Made by a program: the position numbers and the translations under genes
The notes under the pieces: generated by a model
Told to the model about the DNA's origin: nothing
Databases searched by the model: none
The model's input: only the letters and a program-made list of their open reading frames with translations
NCBI RefSeq assembly: GCF_039544105.1
Contig: NZ_BAABLA010000021.1
Reading direction: 5' to 3' (one strand)
DNA: 64,000 nucleotides
Origin: Haloechinothrix_A salitolerans
Lineage (GTDB): Bacteria > Actinomycetota > Actinomycetes > Mycobacteriales > Pseudonocardiaceae
Part shown: positions 26,217 to 34,358 of the stretch, in pieces
How the letters are laid out: each line of letters opens with the position of its first letter
Numbering within the stretch: the first letter of the stretch is position 1

Positions 26217-27257
26217 CTACACCGTCCGTACCCGCAGGGGTGCCCCGATCTGGTGCAAGTACCGCAATACGTGGCCGTAGGAGCGGAACAACCCACACTG
26301 ACTGTAGGAAATGCCGTGCTCAGCGCAGAACCGTCGCACGATCCGCTGCGCGTGCCGCAGGTTGGGTCGCGGCATGGTCGGGAACAGGTGGTGCTCGATC
26401 TGGTAGTTCAGCCCGCCAAGAACGAAGTCGACAACGCGACCACCGCGCACGTTGCGCGAGGTCAGTACCTGCTTGTGCAGGAAGTCCAGCTTCTGCCCAT
26501 CGGCGATCGTCGGCATGCCCTTGTGGTTGGGTGCGAACGAGCAGCCCATATACACGCCCCACAACCCCTGGTGCACGACGATGAACAGCACCGCGACCCC
26601 CGGTGACAGGACAAGGAACAGCACCGTCGTGTAGACGGCGATGTGGACGACCATGAGCGCTGCCTCGAGGGCACGGAGACGCACCTGGCCGCGCAGAATC
26701 GCGACTGCGCCGCCGACGCGCAGATTCAGCCCTTCGAGCAGCAACAGTGGGAAGAACAGCACCGCTTGGTGCTTCGCGATCCACCGCAGCACACCACGCT
26801 TGGCACCCGCCTGGCCATTGGTGAACGCCAGCGCGGGAATCTCGATATCGGGGTCGGAACCCTCGTGGTTCGGATTGGCGTGGTGCTGGTTGTGCTGCTT
26901 GACCCAGGAGCCATAACTGAGCGCGACCAGCCCGCCGTGCATGTAGCCGAGGACATCATTGAGCTTCTTGCTGCGAAAGATCTGCTTGTGACCCGCGTCA
27001 TGGCCGATGAAGGCGAGCTGTGCGAACACGATCGCGAGGAATGCCGCGATGAACAGCTGCCACCAGGAGTTGCCGATGAAGGCGAAGGCGACCCATGCCC
27101 CGCCCAGCATCAGCAGGTTCACGCCGATCCTGACCGCGTAGTAACCGTACCTACGTTTGAGCAGGCCAGCGGATCGGATGCTGCGGGACAGCTCGGCGAA
27201 GTCGCTCGGTTTCCGAGCGGGTATAGCCGTGGTAGTGGAGGAAGTAATGGGAGTCAC
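26217..27257 (-). CDS. Membrane fatty acid desaturase
   Basis: 346 residues. All three histidine boxes of the membrane desaturase family are present: HDAGHKQIF, HNQHHANPN and QIEHHLFPTMPR. At least four hydrophobic segments surround them. The QxxHH form of the third box is typical of front-end/linoleoyl-CoA desaturases. It introduces a double bond into fatty acyl chains at the membrane; position specificity cannot be told. Single-gene unit followed by an unrelated DUF397 gene. Confidence 0.92.
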   Translation of the reverse strand: MTPITSSTTTAIPARKPSDFAELSRSIRSAGLLKRRYGYYAVRIGVNLLMLGGAWVAFAFIGNSWWQLFIAAFLAIVFAQLAFIGHDAGHKQIFRSKKLNDVLGYMHGGLVALSYGSWVKQHNQHHANPNHEGSDPDIEIPALAFTNGQAGAKRGVLRWIAKHQAVLFFPLLLLEGLNLRVGGAVAILRGQVRLRALEAALMVVHIAVYTTVLFLVLSPGVAVLFIVVHQGLWGVYMGCSFAPNHKGMPTIADGQKLDFLHKQVLTSRNVRGGRVVDFVLGGLNYQIEHHLFPTMPRPNLRHAQRIVRRFCAEHGISYSQCGLFRSYGHVLRYLHQIGAPLRVRTV

Positions 27258-27329
27258 CTAGATTTCGTATTGGAACCCCAGCCACTTCCCACGGTACGCC
27301 GATACGCGGCCGAAGCGTCAAACAATAAC

Positions 27330-27365
27330 CGAAGGGCGGCACCCACCGTGGTGATGCCGCCCTTC
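27330..27365 (-). terminator. Rho-independent terminator of the ilvBNC operon
   Basis: A perfect 12-bp stem (CGAAGGGCGGCA with its complement) around a 12-nt loop is followed on the minus strand by GTTATTGTTTG. It lies 39 bp past the ilvC stop and closes the ilvB-ilvN-ilvC transcript before the desaturase gene. Confidence 0.85.
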
Positions 27366-27403
27366 GGCTGTGTTCCGCGCTACCGCGGTGCTATCTCATT
27401 GGG

Positions 27404-28396
27404 TTACTTCATCCAGGCCATCAGGCCACGCAGCTTCTTGCCGACTTCCTCGATCGGGTGCCGCGCGCCCTGCTCGGCGAGCTTGGTGAAGTTCGGGCGG
27501 CCTGCCTCGTCCTCCGCCACCCACTCCTTGGCGAAGGTGCCGTCCTGGATCTCGCCCAGGATCTTGCGCATGTTCTCCTTGACCTCAGGGCCGATGACCC
27601 GGGGGCCACGGGTGAGGTCGCCGTACTCCGCGGTGTCGGACACCGAGTAGCGCTGCCCGGCGATGCCGCCCTCGTAGATCAGGTCCACGATCAGCTTCAC
27701 CTCGTGCAGCACCTCGAAGTAGGCGATCTCCGGGGCGTAGCCCGCCTCGGTGAGCACCTCGAAGCCGTTCTGGATCAGCGCGCTGATGCCACCGCAGAGC
27801 ACCGCCTGCTCACCGAACAGGTCGGTCTCGGTCTCTTCCTTGAACGTCGTCTTGATGACGCCCGCCCTCGCGCCGCCGATGCCGGCGGCGTAGGACAGCG
27901 CCAGCGCCTCCGTCTTGCCGTCCGGGTCCTGCTCGACGGCGATCAGGCACGGCACGCCCTTGCCGTCGACGAACTGGCGACGCACGAGGTGGCCAGGGCC
28001 CTTCGGGGCGACCATCGCCACGGCGACGTCCGACGGCGGCTGGATCAGGCCGTAGCGGATGTTGAAGCCGTGGCCGAAGAACAGCGCGTCACCCGACTTC
28101 AGGTTCGGCGCGATGTCCTCGGCGTAGATCTTCCGCTGCGCGGTGTCGGGCGCGAGGATCATGATCACGTCGGCCTCCGCCGCCGCCTCGGACGGCGTGA
28201 CCACCCGCAGGCCCTCTTCCTCCGCCTTGGCGCGGGACTTGGAGGTCTCCGGCAGACCGACGCGCACGTCGACCCCGGAGTCGCGCAGGCTAAGCGCGTG
28301 CGCGTGCCCCTGGCTGCCGTAGCCGATGACGGCCACCTTACGGGACTGGATGATGCCGAGGTCGGCGTCGTCGTCGTAGAACATTTCCACTGCCAT
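27404..28396 (-). CDS. ilvC: Ketol-acid reductoisomerase
   Basis: 330 residues, the class I length. The NADPH-binding motif is VAVIGYGSQGHAHALSLRDSGV at about residues 19-40. The metal-binding acidic residues lie in DLFGEQAVLCGG and the E of EVLHEVKLIVDLIYEGG. It converts acetolactate and acetohydroxybutyrate to dihydroxy acids in valine and isoleucine synthesis. Last gene of ilvBNC, 71 bp after ilvN. Confidence 0.98.
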   Translation of the reverse strand: MAVEMFYDDDADLGIIQSRKVAVIGYGSQGHAHALSLRDSGVDVRVGLPETSKSRAKAEEEGLRVVTPSEAAAEADVIMILAPDTAQRKIYAEDIAPNLKSGDALFFGHGFNIRYGLIQPPSDVAVAMVAPKGPGHLVRRQFVDGKGVPCLIAVEQDPDGKTEALALSYAAGIGGARAGVIKTTFKEETETDLFGEQAVLCGGISALIQNGFEVLTEAGYAPEIAYFEVLHEVKLIVDLIYEGGIAGQRYSVSDTAEYGDLTRGPRVIGPEVKENMRKILGEIQDGTFAKEWVAEDEAGRPNFTKLAEQGARHPIEEVGKKLRGLMAWMK

Positions 28397-28467
28397 GAGG
28401 GCTGCTTACTTCCTTTCCTGCTTAAGCATTCGGCCGCCAGACGCGCACCGCGTGGCGGCCAGTCTGA

Positions 28468-28974
28468 CTAGCGGGTCGACGTGGCCGTGATGGACTTCGC
28501 CCCCCGGCCGACGGCGACCATGCCCGACTGCACCAGCTCGCGGACCCCGTAGGGCTCAAGCATGCGCAGCAGCGCGTTGATCTTGTCGGCGGTACCGGTC
28601 GCCTCGACGGTCAGCGCCTCGGGCGAGACGTCGACCACCTTCGCGCGGAACAGCTGCACCGTCTCCAGCACCTGGCTGCGCACCGTCGCGTCGGCGCGCA
28701 CCTTGACCAGTAGCAGCTCTCGCTGCACCGAGGTCTGCGGGTCAAGCTCGACGATCTTGATGACGTTGACGAGCTTGTTGAGCTGCTTGGTCACCTGCTC
28801 CAGTGGCAGCTCCTCAACGGCGACGACGATCGTCATCCGCGAGACTTCCGGGTTCTCGGTCGGGCCGACAGCCAGCGATTCGATGTTGAACCCGCGCCGC
28901 GAGAACAGGCCCGCCACACGCGCGAGCACGCCTGGCTTGTTCTCCACCAGCACGCTTAGGGTATGGCTGCTCAC
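28468..28974 (-). CDS. ilvN: Acetolactate synthase small (regulatory) subunit
   Basis: 168 residues. The N-terminal ACT domain reads TLSVLVENKPGVLARVAGLFSRRGFNIESLAVGPTE, and a second ACT-like domain follows from about residue 85. It binds valine and controls the IlvB catalytic subunit. It starts 3 bp after the ilvB stop, so the two are translated together. Confidence 0.97.
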   Translation of the reverse strand: MSSHTLSVLVENKPGVLARVAGLFSRRGFNIESLAVGPTENPEVSRMTIVVAVEELPLEQVTKQLNKLVNVIKIVELDPQTSVQRELLLVKVRADATVRSQVLETVQLFRAKVVDVSPEALTVEATGTADKINALLRMLEPYGVRELVQSGMVAVGRGAKSITATSTR

Positions 28975-28977
28975 GTC

Positions 28978-30756
28978 TTACACCTCGTCGTCTTCAAAGA
29001 GGGGGCGGATGCCTCGGGCGGCCATGATCTCGTCGTTGCCGGTCCCGGCGGCGACCATCGGCCACACCTGAGCGTCCTTGCCGACGATGAAGTCGATGAC
29101 GACCGGCCGGTCGTTGATGTCCATCGCCTTCTTGATCACATCGTCGACCTCGTCCTNGCCGAGATCGGTGCTGGAGTAGCGCTCGGCGTAAAACAGGTTC
29201 TGCCACTGCCGCACCATCCCCAAGTTGCCGTTGTTGATGACCGCGACCTTGATCGGCGCGCCCTCGATCGCGCAGGTGGCCAACTCCTGGTTGGTCATCT
29301 GGAAACACCCGTCTCCGTCGATGGCCCACACCTGCTTGTCCGGATACGCGAACTTCGCGCCCATGGCCGCGGGCACCGCGAAACCCATCGTGCCAAGGCC
29401 ACCGGAGTTGATCCAGGTGCCCGGTTTCTCATACCCGATGAACTGCGCCGCCCACATCTGATGCTGACCAACACCCGCGGCGTAAAGCGCATCCGGACCG
29501 ACAAGCTCACCGATCCGCTCGATCACGTACTGCGGCGCGAGCGAGCCGTCGGTCGGCCAGTCGTAGCCAGCTGGGTAAGTGTCCCGCCACGCCTCGATCT
29601 GGGTCCACCACGCGTCGTACTTGCGCTCGCCCTCACGATCGATCTCGGCTTTCACGGCGGCGATCAGCTCGTTGATGATCTCCGCGCAGTCCCCGACGAT
29701 CGGCACGTCCGCCTTGCGGTTCTTCGAGATCTCCGCCGGGTCGATGTCGGCGTGGACGACCTGCGCGTCCGGAGCGAACGACGACAGCTGGCCGGTCACT
29801 CGGTCATCGAACCGGGCGCCGAGCGCCACAAGCAGATCCGAGCGCTGCATCGCGGCGACCGCTGCCACCGTGCCGTGCATGCCGGGCATGCCGAGATGCT
29901 GCGCGTGCGAGTCCGGGAACGCCCCCCGCGCCATCAGCGTCGTCACCACCGGGATTCCGGTCAGCTCGGCCAGCGTCCGCAACTGCTCGGACGCCTTCGC
30001 CTTGATCACACCACCACCGACATACAGCACCGGGCGCCGCGCCGACATCATCAACCGCGCCGCCTCGCGCACCTGCTTACCGTGCGGACGCAGCGTCGGC
30101 CGGTAACCGGGCAACTGCATCTCCGGTGGCCAGACGTAGGCGGTCTGCTCCTGCAAGACGTCCTTCGGGATGTCGACGAGCACCGGACCCGGCCTACCGG
30201 TACTCGCCAGATGGAATGCCTCGGCGATCGCGGCCGGAATATCAGCCGGATCGGTGACCAAGAAATTGTGCTTCGTGATCGGCATGGTGATGCCGCAAAT
30301 GTCCGCTTCCTGGAATGCGTCCGTACCGATCAGCGCGCGCGTCTGCTGCCCAGTGATCGCCACGACCGGAACGGAATCCATATGAGCGTCAGCTAATGGA
30401 GTGACAAGATTCGTCGCGCCCGGCCCAGAGGTCGCCATGCAGACACCGACCTTGCCGGTCGCCTGCGCATACCCCGTCGCCGCGTGACCCGCGCCCTGCT
30501 CATGCCGGACCAACACGTGACGCACCTTGGTCGAGTCAAGCAGCGGGTCGTAGGCGGGCAGGATCGTCCCACCCGGAATCCCGAAAACGACCTCCACACC
30601 GACCGCTTCCAGCGAGCGCACCAGCGACTGCGCGCCGGTGAGCCGTACGGGAGCACCTGCCGGTGGTGCTGGCTTGGGTCGAGTACCTGGCTTCGCCTCG
30701 CGCGCGGCGGGCTCCTGCCCTGCGCGCGAACTCGGCCGCGAGGTGGCGCTTGTCAT
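28978..30756 (-). CDS. ilvB: Acetolactate synthase large subunit, with an internal deletion at an N
   Basis: 592 residues including one undefined. ThDP-binding enzyme: the catalytic Glu lies in HEQGAGHAATGYAQATGKVG, and the ThDP motif GDGCFQMTNQELATCAIEGAPIKVAVINN is complete. It makes acetolactate or acetohydroxybutyrate. At base 29,157 there is an N (codon NAG on the minus strand); around it the protein jumps from YSSTDLG to DEVDDVIKKAMDIN. From memory of the family, about 24 residues normally lie between these words, so a short segment appears to be missing in frame. This is more likely an assembly join than a real deletion. Confidence 0.95.
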   Translation of the reverse strand: MTSATSRPSSRAGQEPAAREAKPGTRPKPAPPAGAPVRLTGAQSLVRSLEAVGVEVVFGIPGGTILPAYDPLLDSTKVRHVLVRHEQGAGHAATGYAQATGKVGVCMATSGPGATNLVTPLADAHMDSVPVVAITGQQTRALIGTDAFQEADICGITMPITKHNFLVTDPADIPAAIAEAFHLASTGRPGPVLVDIPKDVLQEQTAYVWPPEMQLPGYRPTLRPHGKQVREAARLMMSARRPVLYVGGGVIKAKASEQLRTLAELTGIPVVTTLMARGAFPDSHAQHLGMPGMHGTVAAVAAMQRSDLLVALGARFDDRVTGQLSSFAPDAQVVHADIDPAEISKNRKADVPIVGDCAEIINELIAAVKAEIDREGERKYDAWWTQIEAWRDTYPAGYDWPTDGSLAPQYVIERIGELVGPDALYAAGVGQHQMWAAQFIGYEKPGTWINSGGLGTMGFAVPAAMGAKFAYPDKQVWAIDGDGCFQMTNQELATCAIEGAPIKVAVINNGNLGMVRQWQNLFYAERYSSTDLGXDEVDDVIKKAMDINDRPVVIDFIVGKDAQVWPMVAAGTGNDEIMAARGIRPLFEDDEV

Positions 30757-30936
30757 CGGATCTGCCTCGTTGGTCGTGGTTACCGAGTTTGATTATCGCT
30801 TATGGTGCCGGGTTCGGAAGCGCGGGCCTTTCAGGGCCATTCACCGTTCCCGGTCTCCCTTCATCCCGCGTGACTATCGCCAGCGGTCTGTCGATAGCCG
30901 GTTGTGGTCATCCGAGTCGCGAAACAGCGTCCAACG

Positions 30937-30971
30937 AAAAAACCCCCGCCGACCGAAAGGTCGCACGAGGG
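30937..30971 (-). terminator. Attenuator terminator in the ilvB leader
   Basis: On the minus strand a GACC/GGTC core stem with loop TTTC extends to CCCTCGTGC/GGCGGGGG with internal mismatches, followed by six T. It lies between the leader peptide and ilvB, 181 bp upstream of the ilvB start. Confidence 0.75.
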
Positions 30972-30995
30972 TCGCGCGTCGACGCAGCCAACAGG

Positions 30996-31025
30996 CTTCT
31001 TTCACGCGTCGACGCGCGAAAGAAG
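30996..31025 (-). promoter_or_regulatory. Leader hairpin of the ilvB attenuator
   Basis: Two 15-bp arms (30,996-31,010 and 31,011-31,025) are inverted copies with one mismatch and no loop beyond the palindromic GCGTCGACGC centre. The hairpin spans the Leu-Leu codons and end of the leader peptide. The GCGTCGACGC word recurs at about 30,977-30,986, offering an alternative partner as expected for an attenuator. Confidence 0.7.
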
Positions 31026-31052
31026 TACTACGAGGCTCGTCAGCTGTTCCAC
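31002..31052 (-). CDS. Leu/Val-rich leader peptide of ilvBNC
   Basis: A 16-residue ORF from GTG at 31052: MEQLTSLVVLLSRVDA. It contains the run Leu-Val-Val-Leu-Leu, followed by a strong hairpin and a terminator, then ilvB. This is the classical layout of a ribosome-mediated attenuator, known for ilvB operons of corynebacteria and streptomycetes. With a promoter -10 at 31,060-31,065 the message would begin almost at the GTG, so the leader may be translated leaderless. Confidence 0.75.
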   Translation of the reverse strand: MEQLTSLVVLLSRVDA

Positions 31053-31059
31053 GTCCCGA

Positions 31060-31089
31060 ACGCTACTGGCCCGCGCGGCCGAGTGTCAA
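31060..31089 (-). promoter_or_regulatory. Candidate promoter of ilvBNC
   Basis: TTGACA (31,084-31,089 on the minus strand) is followed after 18 bp by TAGCGT (31,060-31,065). The -35 is a consensus match, the -10 is fair. The predicted start, about 7 bp on, coincides with the start of the leader peptide. Confidence 0.5.
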
Positions 31090-31182
31090 CTCTGCGGGAT
31101 CGTGCTCCCGTATACTGAGAGCACCGCCACGCAACGGCACCCCGCCCGTACCCGATTTCGCCTGTCACGGCACCATCTACGA

Positions 31183-31671
31183 GTGAGCAGTACCCCGCAC
31201 AGTGAGTCAGAGTCCGCCCCGGCGACCCCGAAGCGCGCCGTCTTCCGAATGCCAGGCGTCACGATCTTCGCCGCGTTCTTCGTGATGATCTGTGCTACGC
31301 CGGTGGCGTGGTCAGCTTTCTGGCTCACCCCGGTGTACTTGCTTCCGATCTCCTACATCGTCTGGGTTGTGCGCACGCGAACCGTGGCCGACGCCGACGG
31401 GCTCACCACACGGACCTTCTTCAGCAGCAGGCGACTGGCCTGGTCGGAGCTGAAGGGACTGTCGATCACCTCGCGCGCCCAGGTCCGTGCCGTACTCACC
31501 GACGACTCCGAAGTGCGCCTGCCGACCGTGCGCACCAGGCACCTGCCCGTGCTCGCCTACGTCAGCGGCGGGTACGTCACCGACCCGACGTCACGCGAAA
31601 CCGCGCCGGATGAGTCGGCTGAGCCTTCTACGTCGTCAGAGCAGGATCAGCAGGCACCTTCCCAGGAGTAA
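31183..31671 (+). CDS. PH-domain membrane protein, Cfp6-like
   Basis: 162 residues from GTG at 31183. Two hydrophobic segments lie at about residues 24-60 (TIFAAFFVMICATPVAWSAF and PVYLLPISYIVW). A PH_6-type domain follows: VADADGLTTRTFFSSRRLAWSELKGL. The gene matches Rv3004 (cfp6) of M. tuberculosis in both type and position, between ilvB and the DoxX/LppZ pair. Function unknown. It stops 2 bp before the ilvD start and is probably co-transcribed with it. Confidence 0.85.
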   Translation: MSSTPHSESESAPATPKRAVFRMPGVTIFAAFFVMICATPVAWSAFWLTPVYLLPISYIVWVVRTRTVADADGLTTRTFFSSRRLAWSELKGLSITSRAQVRAVLTDDSEVRLPTVRTRHLPVLAYVSGGYVTDPTSRETAPDESAEPSTSSEQDQQAPSQE

Positions 31672-31673
31672 CG

Positions 31674-33545
31674 ATGCCCGAACTGCGCTCCCGCACCACC
31701 ACCCACGGCCGCAACGCGGCAGGCGCCCGCTCGCTATGGCGCGCCACCGGCATGACAGACAGCGACTTCGGCAAGCCGATCGTGGCCATCGCCAACTCCT
31801 ACACCCAGTTCGTGCCCGGCCACGTGCACCTGCGCGACCTCGGCGACATCGTGGCCGAAGGCGTCCGCGAGTCGGGCGGGGTGCCGCGCGAGTTCCACAC
31901 CATCGCCGTCGACGACGGCATCGCCATGGGCCACTCCGGGATGCTGTACTCGCTGCCGTCGCGCGAGGTCATCTCCGACGCGGTGGAGTACATGGTCAAC
32001 GCGCACCAGGCCGACGCGCTGGTGTGCATCTCGAACTGCGACAAGATCACGCCGGGGATGCTCAACGCCGCGATGCGGCTGAACGTGCCCACGGTGTTCG
32101 TCTCCGGCGGGCCGATGGAGGCGGGCAAGGCGGTCGTTGTCGAGGGTGTCGCGCACGCCCCGACCGACCTGATCACCGCCATCGCGGCGTCCGCGAACAG
32201 CGCCGTCGACGACGACGGGCTGTCCGAAGTGGAGCGTTCGGCGTGCCCGACGTGCGGCTCCTGCTCCGGGATGTTCACCGCGAACTCGATGAACTGCCTG
32301 ACCGAGGCCCTCGGCCTCGCGCTGCCGGGCAACGGTTCGACGCTGGCCACCCACGCGCTGCGCCGCGACTTGTTCTCGGACGCCGGACGCACCGTGGTGG
32401 AGTTGGCGACGCGCTACTACCGCGACGATGACGAGTCGGTGCTGCCCCGCGCCATCGCCAACCGAGAAGCGTTCGAGAACGCGATGGCCCTCGACATGGC
32501 GATGGGTGGCTCCACGAACACCGTGCTGCACATCCTCGCCGCCGCCCAGGAGGGCGAGATCGAGTTCACCATCGACGACATCGACGCGATCGGCAAGCGC
32601 GTCCCGTGCCTGTCGAAGGTCGCGCCGAACATCGCGCTTGGGCCGGACGGGAAAGAGATCAGCTACCACATGGAAGACGTCCACCGAGCCGGTGGCATCC
32701 CGGCGATCCTGGGCGAACTGCACCGGGGCGGGCTGCTCAACACCGGGGTGCGCGCGGTGCACTCGCCGTCGTTGGAGCAGTGGCTCGGCGAGTGGGACAT
32801 TCGCGCGGCGAACCCCAGCGACCGGGCGGTGGAGCTCTTCCACGCCGCACCAGGCGGGGTGCGCACCACGCGGGCGTTCTCCACCGAGAACCGCTGGTCC
32901 AGCCTGGACACCGACGCCGAGGGCGGCTGCATCCGCGACGTCGCGCACGCCTACACCGCCGACGGCGGACTCGCGGTGCTACGCGGCAACCTCGCGGAGA
33001 ACGGAGCCGTGATCAAGTCGGCGGGCATCGAGGAGGAGCTGTGGCGCTTCCAGGGCCCGGCCCGAGTCGTGGAGAGCCAGGAGCAGGCCGTGTCGGTCAT
33101 CCTCGGCAAGCAGCTCCAGCCGGGTGAGGTACTCGTGGTGCGCTACGAGGGTCCGTCAGGCGGTCCGGGGATGCAGGAGATGCTGCACCCGACGGCGTTC
33201 CTCAAGGGATCCGGCCTCGGCAAGAAGTGCGCGCTGATCACCGACGGCCGATTCTCCGGTGGCTCATCGGGCATCTCGGTCGGCCACATCTCGCCGGAGG
33301 CCGCCGCCGGTGGTGCCATCGGGCTGGTCGAGGACGGCGACCAGATCCTCATCGACGTCCGCGAGCGCAGGCTGTCGTTGCTCGTGGACGACGACGTCCT
33401 CGCCGAACGCCGCGCCAAGATGGAGGCGTCCGAGAACCCGTGGCAGCCGGTGGACCGGAACCGCCCGGTAACCAAGGCGCTGCGGGCCTACGCACGGCTG
33501 GCGACGTCCGCCGACACCGGCGCGGTGCGCGACCCGAGCCTGTAG
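31674..33545 (+). CDS. ilvD: Dihydroxy-acid dehydratase
   Basis: 623 residues, normal length. Iron-sulfur cysteines are seen in SNCDKITPGMLNAAMRLN and CPTCGSCSGMFTANSMNCLTE. C-terminal motifs include GPSGGPGMQEMLHPT and TDGRFSGGSSG. It dehydrates dihydroxy acids to 2-keto acids, the step after IlvC in valine and isoleucine synthesis. AGGAG stands just before the start. It is on the opposite strand to ilvBNC and so independently controlled. Confidence 0.98.
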   Translation: MPELRSRTTTHGRNAAGARSLWRATGMTDSDFGKPIVAIANSYTQFVPGHVHLRDLGDIVAEGVRESGGVPREFHTIAVDDGIAMGHSGMLYSLPSREVISDAVEYMVNAHQADALVCISNCDKITPGMLNAAMRLNVPTVFVSGGPMEAGKAVVVEGVAHAPTDLITAIAASANSAVDDDGLSEVERSACPTCGSCSGMFTANSMNCLTEALGLALPGNGSTLATHALRRDLFSDAGRTVVELATRYYRDDDESVLPRAIANREAFENAMALDMAMGGSTNTVLHILAAAQEGEIEFTIDDIDAIGKRVPCLSKVAPNIALGPDGKEISYHMEDVHRAGGIPAILGELHRGGLLNTGVRAVHSPSLEQWLGEWDIRAANPSDRAVELFHAAPGGVRTTRAFSTENRWSSLDTDAEGGCIRDVAHAYTADGGLAVLRGNLAENGAVIKSAGIEEELWRFQGPARVVESQEQAVSVILGKQLQPGEVLVVRYEGPSGGPGMQEMLHPTAFLKGSGLGKKCALITDGRFSGGSSGISVGHISPEAAAGGAIGLVEDGDQILIDVRERRLSLLVDDDVLAERRAKMEASENPWQPVDRNRPVTKALRAYARLATSADTGAVRDPSL

Positions 33546-33560
33546 GAGCGGGCCGCGACC

Positions 33561-34208
33561 TCAGCGGAAGAGCATGAGCACCGCGACAACCGCGCCCGCG
33601 GCGAGCAGCACGCCGACGATCCCGAACGGGACGGGCTTGCGCCGCCACGTCGTGGCGACGTCGATCGCGATCCTGCCCGGCCCCGTGAACAGCAATGCCA
33701 GCGCGGCTGCCCCTGTCATCAGCGGGAAGGCGTAGCCAGGTAGCTGCGCGCCGTCGACCTGTACCAGTGGGAAGTAGCCGATTTCGCGATGCAGATACAC
33801 CGCCGTGGCGTTGATCGAGAGCACCGCGGCGGCCACCAGTGGTGTGAACATGCCGAGCACGAGCAGGCCACCCGCGCCAACCTCGGTGATCCCGAGCAGG
33901 TACGCGAGGATCGTCGACTGGCTGGTGAAGCCGTTCGCGGCAAGCCCGTTCGCGACGCCGTCCATGCCGGGCCCGCCGAACATGCCGAAGCGGTACAGCC
34001 CGTGCAGCAACGCCGTGCCGCCGACCGCGATCCGCAGGATCAGCAGACCGAAGTCGAGCCCGGCGTGCCATCTGGTGACGGGTTCCGGTTCCGGTTCGAC
34101 CGAGTCGTAATCGTTGAGCAGATGCGCTGGCTCGTCGCGATGGCGGCGGCCACCCGGACTGGGTTCGTGGGCGCTTTCCTGACCGTAGAGCTCGTCGTGT
34201 GTGCTCAT
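33561..34208 (-). CDS. DoxX family membrane protein
   Basis: 215 residues from ATG at 34208. A charged N-terminal ~55 residues is followed by four main hydrophobic segments; LDFGLLILRIAVGGTALLHGLYR and ILAYLLGITEVGAGGLLVLGMFT are DoxX words. A further hydrophobic C terminus ends the protein. The gene corresponds to Rv3005c (DoxX) in mycobacteria, a partner in membrane redox/thiol stress protection there. Divergent from the lipoprotein gene. Confidence 0.88.
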   Translation of the reverse strand: MSTHDELYGQESAHEPSPGGRRHRDEPAHLLNDYDSVEPEPEPVTRWHAGLDFGLLILRIAVGGTALLHGLYRFGMFGGPGMDGVANGLAANGFTSQSTILAYLLGITEVGAGGLLVLGMFTPLVAAAVLSINATAVYLHREIGYFPLVQVDGAQLPGYAFPLMTGAAALALLFTGPGRIAIDVATTWRRKPVPFGIVGVLLAAGAVVAVLMLFR

Positions 34209-34358
34209 GGGCGGCCACATTAGCCAATAACGGGTGTGATTGGACACTCACGGTGGCAATTCGGCGTGCCTTCTTACCCCAATAGGGTGGCCGACTCGGC
34301 TGTGAGGCGCGGCGCCACTCACGAGACATTCACGGCCGCCGCCGTAGGCTCGGTATCC

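Noticed and set aside
26643..27650. 335-residue ORF antisense to the desaturase gene
   Set aside because: The opposite strand encodes a complete desaturase with all three His boxes; the antisense frame is low-complexity and crosses the terminator.
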